Shown: positions 8,591 through 16,782, counted from the first letter of the stretch. The stretch is DNA of 64,000 nucleotides from Roseateles terrae (GCF_014192155.1 NZ_JACHXO010000002.1:62001-126000); one strand, 5' to 3'. Numbers and translations are program-made. The notes: a model not told the origin generated them from the letters alone.

Positions 8591-9102
8591 CAGGCGGCCT
8601 CCCTCTGCGCCGCGCTGGCGTCGTTGGCGGCCTCCTGCCGGCCCAGGCTCTGCGGCTTCCACTTCACACCCCGCTCATCCCCGTAGGAGTGGCAGAGGTT
8701 CAGGAAGATCCCGGCCAGCTCGCGGGTGAGTGGCTTGGTGCTGAGGGCGATCAGGTGCAGGCCGTCGCCATCCATGTCGGGCAGCAACACCGGGTCGATG
8801 GCCTTCCACTCCTCCATGAACTGCGGGTCATGCCGGGTATGCTCATACAGCGTGGCCAGCATGAAGCGCTTCCAGACGATCGGCTGCCGCTTCTCGCCCC
8901 CCAGCTCCAGCTGGTCGGCCAGGTCCTGCAGGGCCGAGTTGTAGGTGTTCTGCTGGGAGCGGGTCTGGGGGAAGTAGGCCACCACGGCCATGCCCTCCAG
9001 GCGAGCTCGCATCAGAGACGACATCTGCCGCCAGAACTGCAGCATCTTGTCCTTGCCCTCGGCGATGTTGGGCATGTAGCCCCAAACAAAGTGCATGCTC
9101 AT
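8590..9102 (-). CDS. ninB: NinB/Orf-family recombination protein
   Basis: 170 residues. The layout RSQQNTYNSALQDLADQ, then WKRFMLATLYEHTRH, then LTRELAGIFLNLCHSYGDERGVKW corresponds to NinB (lambda Orf), a single-strand-DNA-binding recombination mediator that can replace RecFOR. The start ATG overlaps the preceding stop (ATGA). It is upstream of ninG in the same operon, so the leftward transcript carries a nin-type recombination module, separate from the ERF/exonuclease pair on the right arm. Confidence 0.82.
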   Translation of the reverse strand: MSMHFVWGYMPNIAEGKDKMLQFWRQMSSLMRARLEGMAVVAYFPQTRSQQNTYNSALQDLADQLELGGEKRQPIVWKRFMLATLYEHTRHDPQFMEEWKAIDPVLLPDMDGDGLHLIALSTKPLTRELAGIFLNLCHSYGDERGVKWKPQSLGRQEAANDASAAQREAA

Positions 9103-9770
9103 GCGGCCTCCTTGATCTGCGCGTCGTTCGCCGGCGCAGCAGTCATTCGGATCAGCTCGATCTGCTGCATGCGACGTGCGCGTGCAGCTTGGTTTTTCCT
9201 CCCGAGCTCCTTCGTGTCGATTGGCTTGGGGCGCGCAGCGCTCGGCCCGTTGCCAAAGACGTAGAGCGCCGTGGGCGGTCCTCCGTAGAGGGTCGGAAGC
9301 CAGCCTGAGACCCTGGCAAGACCGATCTCGGTCATGTGGTTGATCAGGCCGCAGGTAATCGAGAGAGAAATCCCGGTCTCTTTCGCGATGTCGCCCTTGG
9401 ATGCAGGCTCAACGATCGCCCTGATCAGCGACTTTGCGGCAATGGCCGTGGCATTGATCGAGTTGTGAGCCTTGCCAGATGGACGCGGTGAGTCTGTGGG
9501 GTGCGGTTCATCGGGATCCCCGCCATATCCAAACACAGGCTGCTTTGCGCTCCAGCCATTGTCGTGGTCAGTCCACGCGGAGACGCGCAACAAGCCGACC
9601 GCGCGCAGGCTGCGAATGATCGCAGCGCCGCGACTGCGCGTCACTCCGAGAAACTCCGTCACCTGGCCAAGGGTCGCCGGGCTGCGGCGAACCCTGGCAA
9701 TCAGGCTGAGATAACCCTTGATGCCGACCCTCTGGCCGGACAATTTTTTCTGGTTAGGCTGCTTTTCCAA
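9099..9770 (-). CDS. Double winged-helix DNA-binding protein
   Basis: 223 residues with an unusual TTG start at 9770, chosen because AGGAG lies 7 nt upstream; an earlier in-frame TTG at 9785 would place the site inside the gene. Two similar wHTH parts are visible: residues about 20-85 (SPATLGQVTEFLGVTRSRGAA, then a wing) and 100-175 (SKGDIAKETGISLSITCGLIN, then a wing with tyrosines). The tail is basic. This looks like a replication or regulatory DNA-binding protein; partner and target unknown. It overlaps the upstream small gene by 17 bp. Confidence 0.78.
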   Translation of the reverse strand: MEKQPNQKKLSGQRVGIKGYLSLIARVRRSPATLGQVTEFLGVTRSRGAAIIRSLRAVGLLRVSAWTDHDNGWSAKQPVFGYGGDPDEPHPTDSPRPSGKAHNSINATAIAAKSLIRAIVEPASKGDIAKETGISLSITCGLINHMTEIGLARVSGWLPTLYGGPPTALYVFGNGPSAARPKPIDTKELGRKNQAARARRMQQIELIRMTAAPANDAQIKEAA

Positions 9771-9960
9771 AGCGATGCTCCTCAAGTTCGATCTGGCTCA
9801 GGGGTTTGACGATGGCGATCTCGGATGTCCCGTCCTCGCCTTTGACGCATAGGCGGTCGTGGGGCTTGCCGACGACCATGACGCCGCTCTGGTGGTAGTT
9901 GGCGCAGTCCTCGCGGATCTGGCACCAGCCACCCATGCAGGGATGCAGGATCGTGCTCAC
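9754..9960 (-). CDS. Small Cys-containing hypothetical protein
   Basis: 68 residues, ATGA overlap with the DUF1376 gene. The N-terminal part contains C8, C13 and C19 with a nearby histidine (CMGGWCQIREDCANYH), which could bind zinc; a basic/acidic beta-rich part follows. Members of this general type occur in phage replication regions. No defined function. Confidence 0.7.
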   Translation of the reverse strand: MSTILHPCMGGWCQIREDCANYHQSGVMVVGKPHDRLCVKGEDGTSEIAIVKPLSQIELEEHRFGKAA

Positions 9961-11051
9961 GCTGCTTCTCCTTCGGTCACAGACGGCTCATTGGCCGCCT
10001 GGTGGTTGCTGGTCTTGTCCAGGCGCTTGCGGATCGCCTGGAGGGCTTCTGCGGCCGCTGGCGGGGGTGGCGTAGGGACGTGGGCAGATTGCTCAGCCAG
10101 ATGGGCCTGCGTGGCCTCCACGGCCGTGCTGGGAACGGTCAGGGGCTTCTTGCGCTCGCCGGTGATCCGCTGGGCGATGCCGGTGGCGAATGCGCGGCAG
10201 TCCGCCGGGGCCTGGGTCTTGATGGCCTCCCGCATGGCCTCAGCAGCGACTTCGGACCCGTGGTCCTTGGCGAAAGCGTTCAGGAAGGACTTGGCCTCAC
10301 CCACGCTGACGCCGTTGTCGGTGAGCCAGTTCCCGGAGTCCTGCCACAGCCGCCGGCGGGCCAGGGCCTTGGCCTCATCCTCGAAGGACTTATCCACAGA
10401 AGCCGTCGCGTCAGCGTCGGCCGAACCGATAGGTTCGGAATATCTATTCCCTTTACTTCCCTTCTCTTCTCTTCCCTTCCCTTGCGATCCCGACGGGATA
10501 ACGTCGGGAGTCCCGGTGGGATCTGGGTCGGATGAAGTCGGGACTGCCGAATGCTTCCGCTTCATGAGGGCGCGGGAGTGAGGATTGAGCGCCTTCAGCA
10601 GCGCCTTGGCCCCGATGATTTGGGCTTCCAAGGGTGCAGAGTCGAAGGTGCCGCCCCAGCGTTTCGCATTGCCGTTGCCGCTGCTGATCGTGCGCCCCAG
10701 CTTGTCGATCCAGCACTCCAGTGCCTTCTCGCACACGACGGGGTGATAGAGCCGGCCGTCGTCGCACTTCACAAATCCGCGCAGCGCGCCGTCCCGAACC
10801 TTGGTCCATGCCTTGTCGATCTTGCCGCGCAGACCGTAGCCGGCCTGCTTCGCAATCCAGCTGTCGGTGTCCGGGATGGACCCGGCCGGCACCTGGTGCC
10901 ACGACGCGCACCACAGCAGGAAAGCCGCCCAGCAGGCCTCCGGCGTCTCGTCAGACGCGAGGCTGGAATCACGAACCCGGACCACGTCGACCAACATGGA
11001 CGGGTAGTCCTGGAGGTCGCAGTCAGGGGGTGTCAGAGGTGTTCTGCTCAC
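9957..11051 (-). CDS. DUF1376 replication-region protein
   Basis: 364 residues, GTG start in a GTGA overlap with the upstream wHTH gene. The first 110 residues are a clear DUF1376 domain (DYPSMLVDVVRVRDS, ETPEACWAAFLLWCASWHQ, VRDGALRGFVKC, LYHPVVCEKA). The middle is low-complexity and charged, and residues about 240-330 form a second helical domain. DUF1376 proteins are found where phages encode replication initiators and are presumed DNA-binding; a role at the phage origin is an inference. The gene lies between wHTH genes and the nin genes. Confidence 0.85.
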   Translation of the reverse strand: MSRTPLTPPDCDLQDYPSMLVDVVRVRDSSLASDETPEACWAAFLLWCASWHQVPAGSIPDTDSWIAKQAGYGLRGKIDKAWTKVRDGALRGFVKCDDGRLYHPVVCEKALECWIDKLGRTISSGNGNAKRWGGTFDSAPLEAQIIGAKALLKALNPHSRALMKRKHSAVPTSSDPDPTGTPDVIPSGSQGKGREEKGSKGNRYSEPIGSADADATASVDKSFEDEAKALARRRLWQDSGNWLTDNGVSVGEAKSFLNAFAKDHGSEVAAEAMREAIKTQAPADCRAFATGIAQRITGERKKPLTVPSTAVEATQAHLAEQSAHVPTPPPPAAAEALQAIRKRLDKTSNHQAANEPSVTEGEAA

Positions 11052-11341
11052 GTCAGTGCAAGCTCCAGCTGCTGGGCCACCAGGCGCAGGGCCTCCACAG
11101 GCCGGCCAGATTCCGGGCACAGCTTCTCCCCCACAACCTCAATGAGGCCCTTCTCGATAAGGGCGTGCACCCGGCCGCAGACAGGGCCAGAGCGGAAGCC
11201 GGTGAGGACCTCCAGCTGCCGGCGGGTGTAGAGCTGGCCCACTGCCATTGCGTGCAGCACCTTGCGCTCGCTGGCGCTGAGGTCGGCCTGGGCTATTTCG
11301 TAGTAGGCGCGGATGCTGGTTTCTGCGGTGTCGCGCTTCAT
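11048..11341 (-). CDS. MarR-like winged-helix protein
   Basis: 97 residues from the ATG at 11341, with GGGAG just upstream. Residues about 20-75 (SASERKVLHAMAVGQLYTRRQLEVLTGF, split here by a turn, then VCGRVHALIEKGLIEVVGE) form a typical HTH with a wing. It is the first gene of the leftward subset that leads to the DUF1376 protein and is divergent from a small plus-strand gene. A regulatory or replication role is likely but not specified. Confidence 0.75.
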   Translation of the reverse strand: MKRDTAETSIRAYYEIAQADLSASERKVLHAMAVGQLYTRRQLEVLTGFRSGPVCGRVHALIEKGLIEVVGEKLCPESGRPVEALRLVAQQLELALT

Positions 11342-11386
11342 GCATGCTCCCGGTAAAGTGGCGGTTCCCACGACATGGAGAGGCTG

Positions 11387-11662
11387 ATGGGTTCGCCAAT
11401 GGACGAGCACCGAAAGATGCTCAAGACTGCTGAGGACTCTTTCGAGAGGTACTCACGGATGGCTGAAGAGGCCAAAGCGGAGAATGAAGCTCTGGTCAAG
11501 TCGCATCTCGCTGGAAATGGACCGGGCCCGACAATGAGCCAGCTCCGCAACGAAGAAGACCTAGTCGCCCTCGCGAATCGCCTCAGAAATACCGTCGCGC
11601 ACCTGCGCCGCGTGCAAGGGGACGAACCGGACACCCCCATCACACCCTCCTCCCCGCCCTGA
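11387..11662 (+). CDS. Small helical protein on the counter strand
   Basis: 91 residues from the ATG at 11387 (GGAG/GAGAGG upstream); an in-frame ATG at 11375 is also possible. The sequence is acidic and helical, probably coiled coil (KMLKTAEDSFERYSRMAEEA). It is divergent from the wHTH gene at 11341 and its 3' end overlaps the convergent small gene at 11640. The AT-richer codon use and the orientation resemble the other plus-strand insertions in this arm. No function recognised. Confidence 0.5.
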   Translation: MGSPMDEHRKMLKTAEDSFERYSRMAEEAKAENEALVKSHLAGNGPGPTMSQLRNEEDLVALANRLRNTVAHLRRVQGDEPDTPITPSSPP

Positions 11663-11849
11663 TGGCGTTTCCCTTGTCCCGGCCTGCCTGCTTCTGGCTC
11701 TCAGTGAGCGTGGGTGCCGGCGATGGGCCGTGACGGTCCACCTTCGCCTGGTTGAGCGCCGCAAGCTTGCGGCTGGTGGACGCGTAGCCGCGTTCGCGCG
11801 CGGTCAGGCCGGCCATCACCGGCACATAGTCAGGGCTGAACGCGTTCAC
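11640..11849 (-). CDS. Small hypothetical phage protein
   Basis: 69 residues with a GTG start in a GTGA overlap with the DpdA-like gene and GGAGGCC upstream. The sequence is basic and Ala-rich (GLTARERGYASTSRKLAALNQ) and probably helical. It terminates the operon subset that begins with RdgC. Function unknown. Confidence 0.6.
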   Translation of the reverse strand: MNAFSPDYVPVMAGLTARERGYASTSRKLAALNQAKVDRHGPSPAPTLTESQKQAGRDKGNAIRAGRRV

Positions 11850-12583
11850 GCGGCCTCCGCGAAAATGTCGTCTTGAATGGGTGCACGGCGCCAGACTGCG
11901 GCGCTGCTGTGGTGTTCGATGCGCTCCGCAATCACCGCTGCGCGCTGCGATGCAGTCGGCGCCGGGTACATGCCGAACCGGTCGAGACTGCCGCAGTTCA
12001 CAGCTGCGTTGGTGCTGTCGGCCGACGACAGCGGTAGCTGGGTGAAGATGGCGGGATCCAGCATGCGTAGGCCGTGAAGGCGCGCCGCCGGGCGACCGCC
12101 GTCGTCGCAAATTGCGTCCATGGCTACGGTCATACGCTGCCACCATTCGCTTGTTCCCGGGGCGGCCCATCGACCGGACGATCCGAGCGCGACGGTCCTG
12201 TAATCGGCGCAGAGGCGTGCCAGACGCTCGACCGACTCGTGCATGTGCCAGACCGGAACGCCCGGCAAGTGCATCGGCCAATCACGCAGCAATGCGTCGT
12301 TTTCCGCCTCGGATGCTTCGATCACATCAGGGATCAACGCCCAGTCGAAACCCGGATGCTTGTGCCACTCATCCGTCCATCGGACGTAGCCGTCCACGTC
12401 AAGCTTCTCGCCTCGCTTCCAGACGCTGAAGGCGCCGTTGTCGAAGCAGAATGACTGGCAGGCCTCGGCAACAATGGCCATGTCATCTCGACGCGGCCAA
12501 GGCACCAAGGCATGGCGGCCGATCAGGAACCTGGCCGCATCCTGGCGCGATCCACCGATGGGTGTGCCGTGGTAGTGAATCAT
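11846..12583 (-). CDS. TGT/DpdA-like protein (putative 7-deazaguanine DNA transglycosylase)
   Basis: 245 residues, ATGA overlap with the upstream gene. I see a DNGAFSVW block near residue 48, DWALIPDVIEA near 79-89, PVWHMHES near 110-117, a GSSGRW turn near 135-140, and LHGLRMLDPAIF followed by SSADSTN. This order resembles queuine tRNA-ribosyltransferase-like TIM barrels, in particular phage DpdA proteins, which exchange guanine for a 7-deazaguanine in DNA. The aspartates of DNGAF and SADST would be candidates for the catalytic pair. The zinc site of tRNA-type TGT is not visible, as in some phage members. No precursor-synthesis genes (queC/D/E, folE) are in the window. The assignment is by pattern, not by search. 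Confidence 0.5.
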   Translation of the reverse strand: MIHYHGTPIGGSRQDAARFLIGRHALVPWPRRDDMAIVAEACQSFCFDNGAFSVWKRGEKLDVDGYVRWTDEWHKHPGFDWALIPDVIEASEAENDALLRDWPMHLPGVPVWHMHESVERLARLCADYRTVALGSSGRWAAPGTSEWWQRMTVAMDAICDDGGRPAARLHGLRMLDPAIFTQLPLSSADSTNAAVNCGSLDRFGMYPAPTASQRAAVIAERIEHHSSAAVWRRAPIQDDIFAEAA

Positions 12584-12858
12584 CGAGACACCTCGCTTGG
12601 CTTGACGATGGCCTGCAGTGCCGGCCGTGTCGTCTCGATCTCAACACCGTGGTGAGTGGCAGTCAGCGTTTGGGCGCCTCCCAGCGACTGCAGCAACTGG
12701 TCCGCGATCTCTTCGTGATAACCCCGCGTGATCGCAGCGGTAGCCGCGAGGATGTCCTCCACCTTGATCAGTTGACCGGTGACGATCTCCAGGTGGTACT
12801 GAATCCGGATACCGTTGTTTGGGCAGTCGGCGAAGAACGTGGTGCGGTAGCGGTTCAT
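12580..12858 (-). CDS. Hypothetical phage protein
   Basis: 92 residues, ATG at 12858 overlapping the methyltransferase stop (ATGA) with GGAGG upstream. It begins with beta-rich sequence (YRTTFFADCPNNGIRIQYHLEI) and continues with a helical part (EEIADQLLQSLGG). It is translationally coupled between the C5-methyltransferase and the DpdA-like gene, so a link to DNA modification is possible but not shown. Confidence 0.7.
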   Translation of the reverse strand: MNRYRTTFFADCPNNGIRIQYHLEIVTGQLIKVEDILAATAAITRGYHEEIADQLLQSLGGAQTLTATHHGVEIETTRPALQAIVKPSEVSR

Positions 12859-14873
12859 GCGGCCTCCCGGTAGATCTCGCGCTCGTGGCGGAAGTTGGCT
12901 TCCACCAGGGCCCGCGCCTGAGGCGGGCTGACGCTGTTGCCGCACATGCGGACCTGCGCCGTGGCGGTGAGCGGGATCCGCGGCACCTGCAGCGGGTTCG
13001 CCGCCTGGACGCCGTCCACGAACAGCTTCTCCGGGTCGGGGATCTCCTCGATCACGTAGTCCGCCGGGAAGCCCTGGGCATTGAACAGCTCGCGAGGCTT
13101 GAGCATGCGGAGGGTGATGTCCACCAGGACCCACCACTGGCCGCGCTGGTGCACCATCACCATCTCCGCCGGCTCCGCGAAGTGCTCAGGCAGGTACTTG
13201 TGCAGCAAGTCGGCGCACTGGCGGGCACGCTCGGCATGCTCCGGCGCCAGGCTGGCGGCCGGGACCTGCATGGTCTGCACCAGTCCCATGCGGCCCTTGG
13301 TCGGGATCGTGTGCATCGGGTCGTCCAGATCCTGCCACTGGCCGCCGTTGCTGTAGTACTTCACTGCATAGGCGGTGATCAGGCGCTGGTTGCTGCCGGC
13401 GGCGGTGATCGTGCTGAGCGGCTCATTGGCGGCGCGGCCGTCACCGACGTAGAAGCCGCCGTTCGCCTGCTCCAAGCATGCCGCCACCAGCGCACTCGTC
13501 GCGCCGCTTGCGGTAACGGTGTTGAGCGGAACCTGCAGGTCGCGGACGCCGTGGCTGAAGCGCTTCGTACCGCATTTGCCTTCGCCGTGGCCCATGTCCA
13601 CCAGATGGGCCAGTGAGACGTACTGCTTCACGCCACCTGCCACGACGGTGCCCAGCGGCTGCTCAACGTCCTGGGTGCGCGCGTCCTGCCCCTTCCGCTC
13701 CCCATAACCGACCGTCACCAGATTGGCTGCGGCAAGGCCGTGGTGAGTTCCGCCAGCGGAGATGGTGGACAGGGGCAATTCCACGCTGTGGCCGCCCATG
13801 TGACCCTCGCTGGTCCCACGCATGGGGGCCAGGGCCGGTGCAACGACGGTGAAGTGACCGCCCTTCACCTGCGCGCATGCAGTGCGTAGCGGCTCATTGG
13901 CGGCGGCGGTGCGCCCTTCGGCGGGCCGCGACTGGTCGCCGATGAACGGCGCCAGCACCGGCGTCGCGAGGCAGGAGTCAGCCTTCGATGTGACGGTCTG
14001 CGCCGGCTGGTGAATGCTCCGCTCCGGCGACTGCCCCATTCGCCCCCCTACCCCCACGATGAATGGGGATGCACTGGTGAGCACGTGGCGCCACAGGCCT
14101 TTCGCCACCCGGCGCTGGGTGTTCTCGGCCAGGTCCTTCTTCCGGCCAAAGATGCTCAGGGCCGGAAGACTGAAGTCGATGCAGTCGGCGGCGGTGCGCC
14201 AAGCCTGCCGGCGCCCGGCCTGCACCTCAGCGGAGGTAGGCTTGCCGAACTGGTGATCCGGGAACTGGATCGGAAGGCCGTCGCGACGCGCCACCAGGAA
14301 GAGGCGCTTGCGGATCGTCGGGGCACCGTCGTCGCAGGCCCGCAGCTCGCGCCACTCGACTGCATACCCGTGCTGCCGCAGCTGGCGAACGAACGATTCG
14401 AAGGTCTTGCCCTTCTTGGCCGGGTCCGGCCGGGCAGTTCCGTCAGCCTCAATGATCAGCGGGCCCCAATCCTGGAACTCCTCGACGTTCTCCAGCATCA
14501 GCACGCGCGGCTTCGTCAGCGCCACCCAGCGCATGCCGACCCAGGCCAGGCCGCGGATATGCTTCGCCACTGGCGTGCCGCCCTTGGCCTTGCTGAAGTG
14601 CTTGCAGTCGGGGCTGAGCCACACCAGGGCGACCGGCTGGTTCTTCGTGACCTTGACCGGGTTCACGTCCCACACCGACTCGCACAGGTGCAGTGTGTGC
14701 GGGTGGTTGATGGCGTGCATCGCCAGCGCCTCGGGATCGTGATTGATCGCGATGTCAACCGGCCGGCCGAAGGCCTGCTCCAGGCCAGTGGAGGTTCCGC
14801 CGCCGCCGGCGAAGTTGTCGATGATCAGCTCGCGGCCCAGGTCCAGCGGCATCGTGAAGGCGTCTCGCTTCAT
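12855..14873 (-). CDS. Cytosine-C5 DNA methyltransferase with repeated target-recognition region
   Basis: 672 residues from the ATG at 14873 (GGGAGG upstream). Motif I IIDNFAGGGGTS at 17-28, motif IV SPDCKHF with the probable catalytic Cys90, motif VI ENV at 128-130, motif VIII RACDDGAPTIRKRLF at 178-192, and motifs IX-X in LKPRELFNAQGFP and RMCGNSVSP near 591-650. The region 288-530 holds seven related units, each with a P-[LAM]-x-T-[IVA] core (at about 290, 328, 367, 406, 449, 485, 519). Motif IV reads PDC rather than the usual PC. It probably methylates phage DNA against host restriction. No cognate endonuclease is nearby. Confidence 0.9.
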   Translation of the reverse strand: MKRDAFTMPLDLGRELIIDNFAGGGGTSTGLEQAFGRPVDIAINHDPEALAMHAINHPHTLHLCESVWDVNPVKVTKNQPVALVWLSPDCKHFSKAKGGTPVAKHIRGLAWVGMRWVALTKPRVLMLENVEEFQDWGPLIIEADGTARPDPAKKGKTFESFVRQLRQHGYAVEWRELRACDDGAPTIRKRLFLVARRDGLPIQFPDHQFGKPTSAEVQAGRRQAWRTAADCIDFSLPALSIFGRKKDLAENTQRRVAKGLWRHVLTSASPFIVGVGGRMGQSPERSIHQPAQTVTSKADSCLATPVLAPFIGDQSRPAEGRTAAANEPLRTACAQVKGGHFTVVAPALAPMRGTSEGHMGGHSVELPLSTISAGGTHHGLAAANLVTVGYGERKGQDARTQDVEQPLGTVVAGGVKQYVSLAHLVDMGHGEGKCGTKRFSHGVRDLQVPLNTVTASGATSALVAACLEQANGGFYVGDGRAANEPLSTITAAGSNQRLITAYAVKYYSNGGQWQDLDDPMHTIPTKGRMGLVQTMQVPAASLAPEHAERARQCADLLHKYLPEHFAEPAEMVMVHQRGQWWVLVDITLRMLKPRELFNAQGFPADYVIEEIPDPEKLFVDGVQAANPLQVPRIPLTATAQVRMCGNSVSPPQARALVEANFRHEREIYREAA

Positions 14874-15031
14874 GCGGGCTTGCCTCCCAGCGGGCGAGCG
14901 AAGTGGGCGCAAGGCGGCGACCAGGTCACCATCTTGGGCGCGGGTGTGTTGGCCGGCGCGGGGGCCGGTGCTGGCGCCGGGACAGGGAAGCGGAATGGGT
15001 CCGCCGGCTCGCGTGGGGTCGGGATGCTCAT
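14870..15031 (-). CDS. Small Pro/Ala-rich protein coupled to the methyltransferase
   Basis: 53 residues; ATGA overlaps on both sides (with the wHTH gene upstream and the methyltransferase downstream). The middle is a PAPAPAPAPA run; the C-terminus reads WSPPCAHFARPLGG. This end resembles motif IV of the downstream methyltransferase (SPDCKHFSKAKGG): S, P, C, H, F, G and G line up. Whether this is chance, shared ancestry or functional mimicry cannot be told from one sequence. Its double translational coupling supports a real gene. Confidence 0.55.
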   Translation of the reverse strand: MSIPTPREPADPFRFPVPAPAPAPAPANTPAPKMVTWSPPCAHFARPLGGKPA

Positions 15032-15300
15032 ACGGTCTCCAGGTCGAAAATCGCGCGGGCCTTGTTGGCTCCGATGCGGATGGCGCCCTTGCGCTCAAGG
15101 GCCTTGAGGTGGTCGGTGACTGCGTTCGGGGAGGCCCAGCCGAAGTGCTGCTGGATCTCCGCCTGCGTCGGCGGCATCTGGTTGCGTCGGCGGTACTCGC
15201 GGACGAACTCCAGAACCCTGGATTGCGTGGCCGTCAGCAAGATGGCCTTCGGCATGACGCCCTGCGCTACCAGGTGCTCCCGGTTGAAGGGCGAGGTCAT
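15028..15300 (-). CDS. LexA N-terminal-like winged-helix protein
   Basis: 90 residues. It matches the LexA DNA-binding domain from end to end: LTATQSRVLEFVREY, MPPTQAEIQQHFG, SPNAVTDHLKALERKGAIR. The LexA peptidase domain is absent, so it cannot self-cleave. It may bind an SOS-box-like or phage operator site and regulate part of this operon. It has ATGA overlaps with rdgC upstream and with the small Pro/Ala gene downstream, and GGAG before the start. Confidence 0.82.
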   Translation of the reverse strand: MTSPFNREHLVAQGVMPKAILLTATQSRVLEFVREYRRRNQMPPTQAEIQQHFGWASPNAVTDHLKALERKGAIRIGANKARAIFDLETV

Positions 15301-16496
15301 TGGGTTGGCTCCACCTGCTCCACCGCGGCGGCAAGCATCTCGATGGCGGCGAAGCCGTCCAGTCGGTCGTCATCGATGATCTTCAGCGCCGCATCCACGA
15401 TGGACTTCGCGTGGGCCTTGGCGGTCAGCACGAGCACGGCGCCCAACGTCAGCATGCGAGGCTTGAAGTTCTCTCCCAAGAGCGTCTTGGCGGCATCGCG
15501 TGCCTCGTAGAGCTTCGCAGCGGTGCGCACCTGCTTCTCGGTCGCGGCAGGCGTTGCGGCGGACGGCGCGTGCGCGGCAGCCACCTTCTTGGACTGGCCG
15601 ATGAAGTCCAGTTCACCGCCCAGCGCCTCGATCAGCGCGGGGATCAGCTGGGACAGTTCACCAGTGGCCAGGGCCGCATCTGCGTCGAAGGCTTCGTCCT
15701 TCGCTGGCTTGTCCCGACCGTCGAAGACCACGTCCAGAAACTTGATGCCCTTGACCTGCAGGGTGTCGGTGAGCGTGAAGGAGATCCGCTCCTTCCAGGT
15801 CATGGCCAGGCGGGTCGGCATCTTGCCGCTCACCAGGTGGGCCTTCACGTCGTCGCGGTCCAACGGATGCCGACCGTACTTCACGACCGACTTCATGTCG
15901 TTGTGAGCCTTCAGTTCGCAGTCGCGGTCGATCACGAAGTCCTTTGGCGGAACTCCGTCCATAAGCCAGGCGCCCATGCAGGCCGCCGGCGACTCGGCCG
16001 ACTGCAGCAGGTGCAGGCTCAGCGACGGGTCCGCCTTGATCAGCAGTGTGACCAGGTCGTCCGCCTTGCCGATGCTGGCCGCATCGACCATCAGCAGGCG
16101 CTGGGCCGGAAAGATCCACACCGCGAGGTGAGATTGGGTGGTGAAGGCCCGCGGCAGCAGCTCCAGCGTCACCTGCTCGGCCACGTCTTTCGCCTGCTTC
16201 TTCCCCGGCCGGCGGCCGGTCTCGTCCTCGATCTGGTCCAGCCGCTCCTCGGTGTGCTCACGCACCACGCTCGACGGAAGAATCCTCTTCTCCACGCGCA
16301 GGGTCAGCAGCCAGTGGCCGTCCACCACCTCCAGCAGCGGAGCGCCCTGCTCTCCCCGCGGCGGCACCCAGCCGGCGGACAGGGCCTGAGTGGGGCCGCA
16401 GGGCTGGAAGCGCTCTTGCTCAAGCGAGTTCAGGAACAGGTCAGCATTCGGCGACCAGTCGGAGCCGATGCGATAGATGATCAGTTGCTTCAGCAT
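15297..16496 (-). CDS. rdgC: RdgC-family recombination-associated protein
   Basis: 399 residues with GGAGG upstream. The first 180 residues match RdgC well (LKQLIIYRI, PLLEVVDGHWLLTLRVEKRILP, KKQAKDVAEQVTLELLPRAF, WIFPAQRLLMVDAAS). The C-terminal 80 residues are phage-specific and include an Ala-rich linker at about 305-320. RdgC forms a DNA-encircling dimer that restrains RecA. A phage copy may protect replicating phage DNA or modulate host recombination. It heads the operon subset that continues to the LexA-like gene and the methyltransferase. Confidence 0.88.
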   Translation of the reverse strand: MLKQLIIYRIGSDWSPNADLFLNSLEQERFQPCGPTQALSAGWVPPRGEQGAPLLEVVDGHWLLTLRVEKRILPSSVVREHTEERLDQIEDETGRRPGKKQAKDVAEQVTLELLPRAFTTQSHLAVWIFPAQRLLMVDAASIGKADDLVTLLIKADPSLSLHLLQSAESPAACMGAWLMDGVPPKDFVIDRDCELKAHNDMKSVVKYGRHPLDRDDVKAHLVSGKMPTRLAMTWKERISFTLTDTLQVKGIKFLDVVFDGRDKPAKDEAFDADAALATGELSQLIPALIEALGGELDFIGQSKKVAAAHAPSAATPAATEKQVRTAAKLYEARDAAKTLLGENFKPRMLTLGAVLVLTAKAHAKSIVDAALKIIDDDRLDGFAAIEMLAAAVEQVEPTQ

Positions 16497-16497
16497 G

Positions 16498-16782
16498 TCA
16501 GGCCTCCATGGCTGCGTGTTGCTCTTGGACCGCGTCCATCAGCACGCCGGTGTCCATGCCGAATGCCTCCGCCGCAGCCTTGAGCACTGCAGCTGCAGGC
16601 GCACCGTCCAGACCGAGCGCGTGCAGGTAGGCGGTGACAGCGGACTGCGTAATTACCTGCTCGATCGTCTCGGCGCTGTGGCCGAACTCCGATGCGGTGG
16701 TCTGGATCGCGTGGAGGCGCGGCTCGCTCTTCAGCAGCTCGCGATAGCGCGCCGTGATCTGGCGCCGGGAATAGATGGACAT
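16498..16782 (-). CDS. Hypothetical phage protein
   Basis: 94 residues, ATG with GGGAGG upstream. It is helical throughout (SRRQITARYRELLKSEP, AVTAYLHALGL, AAVLKAAAEAFGM) and ends acidic. It lies just before rdgC. No motif known to me. Confidence 0.7.
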   Translation of the reverse strand: MSIYSRRQITARYRELLKSEPRLHAIQTTASEFGHSAETIEQVITQSAVTAYLHALGLDGAPAAAVLKAAAEAFGMDTGVLMDAVQEQHAAMEA

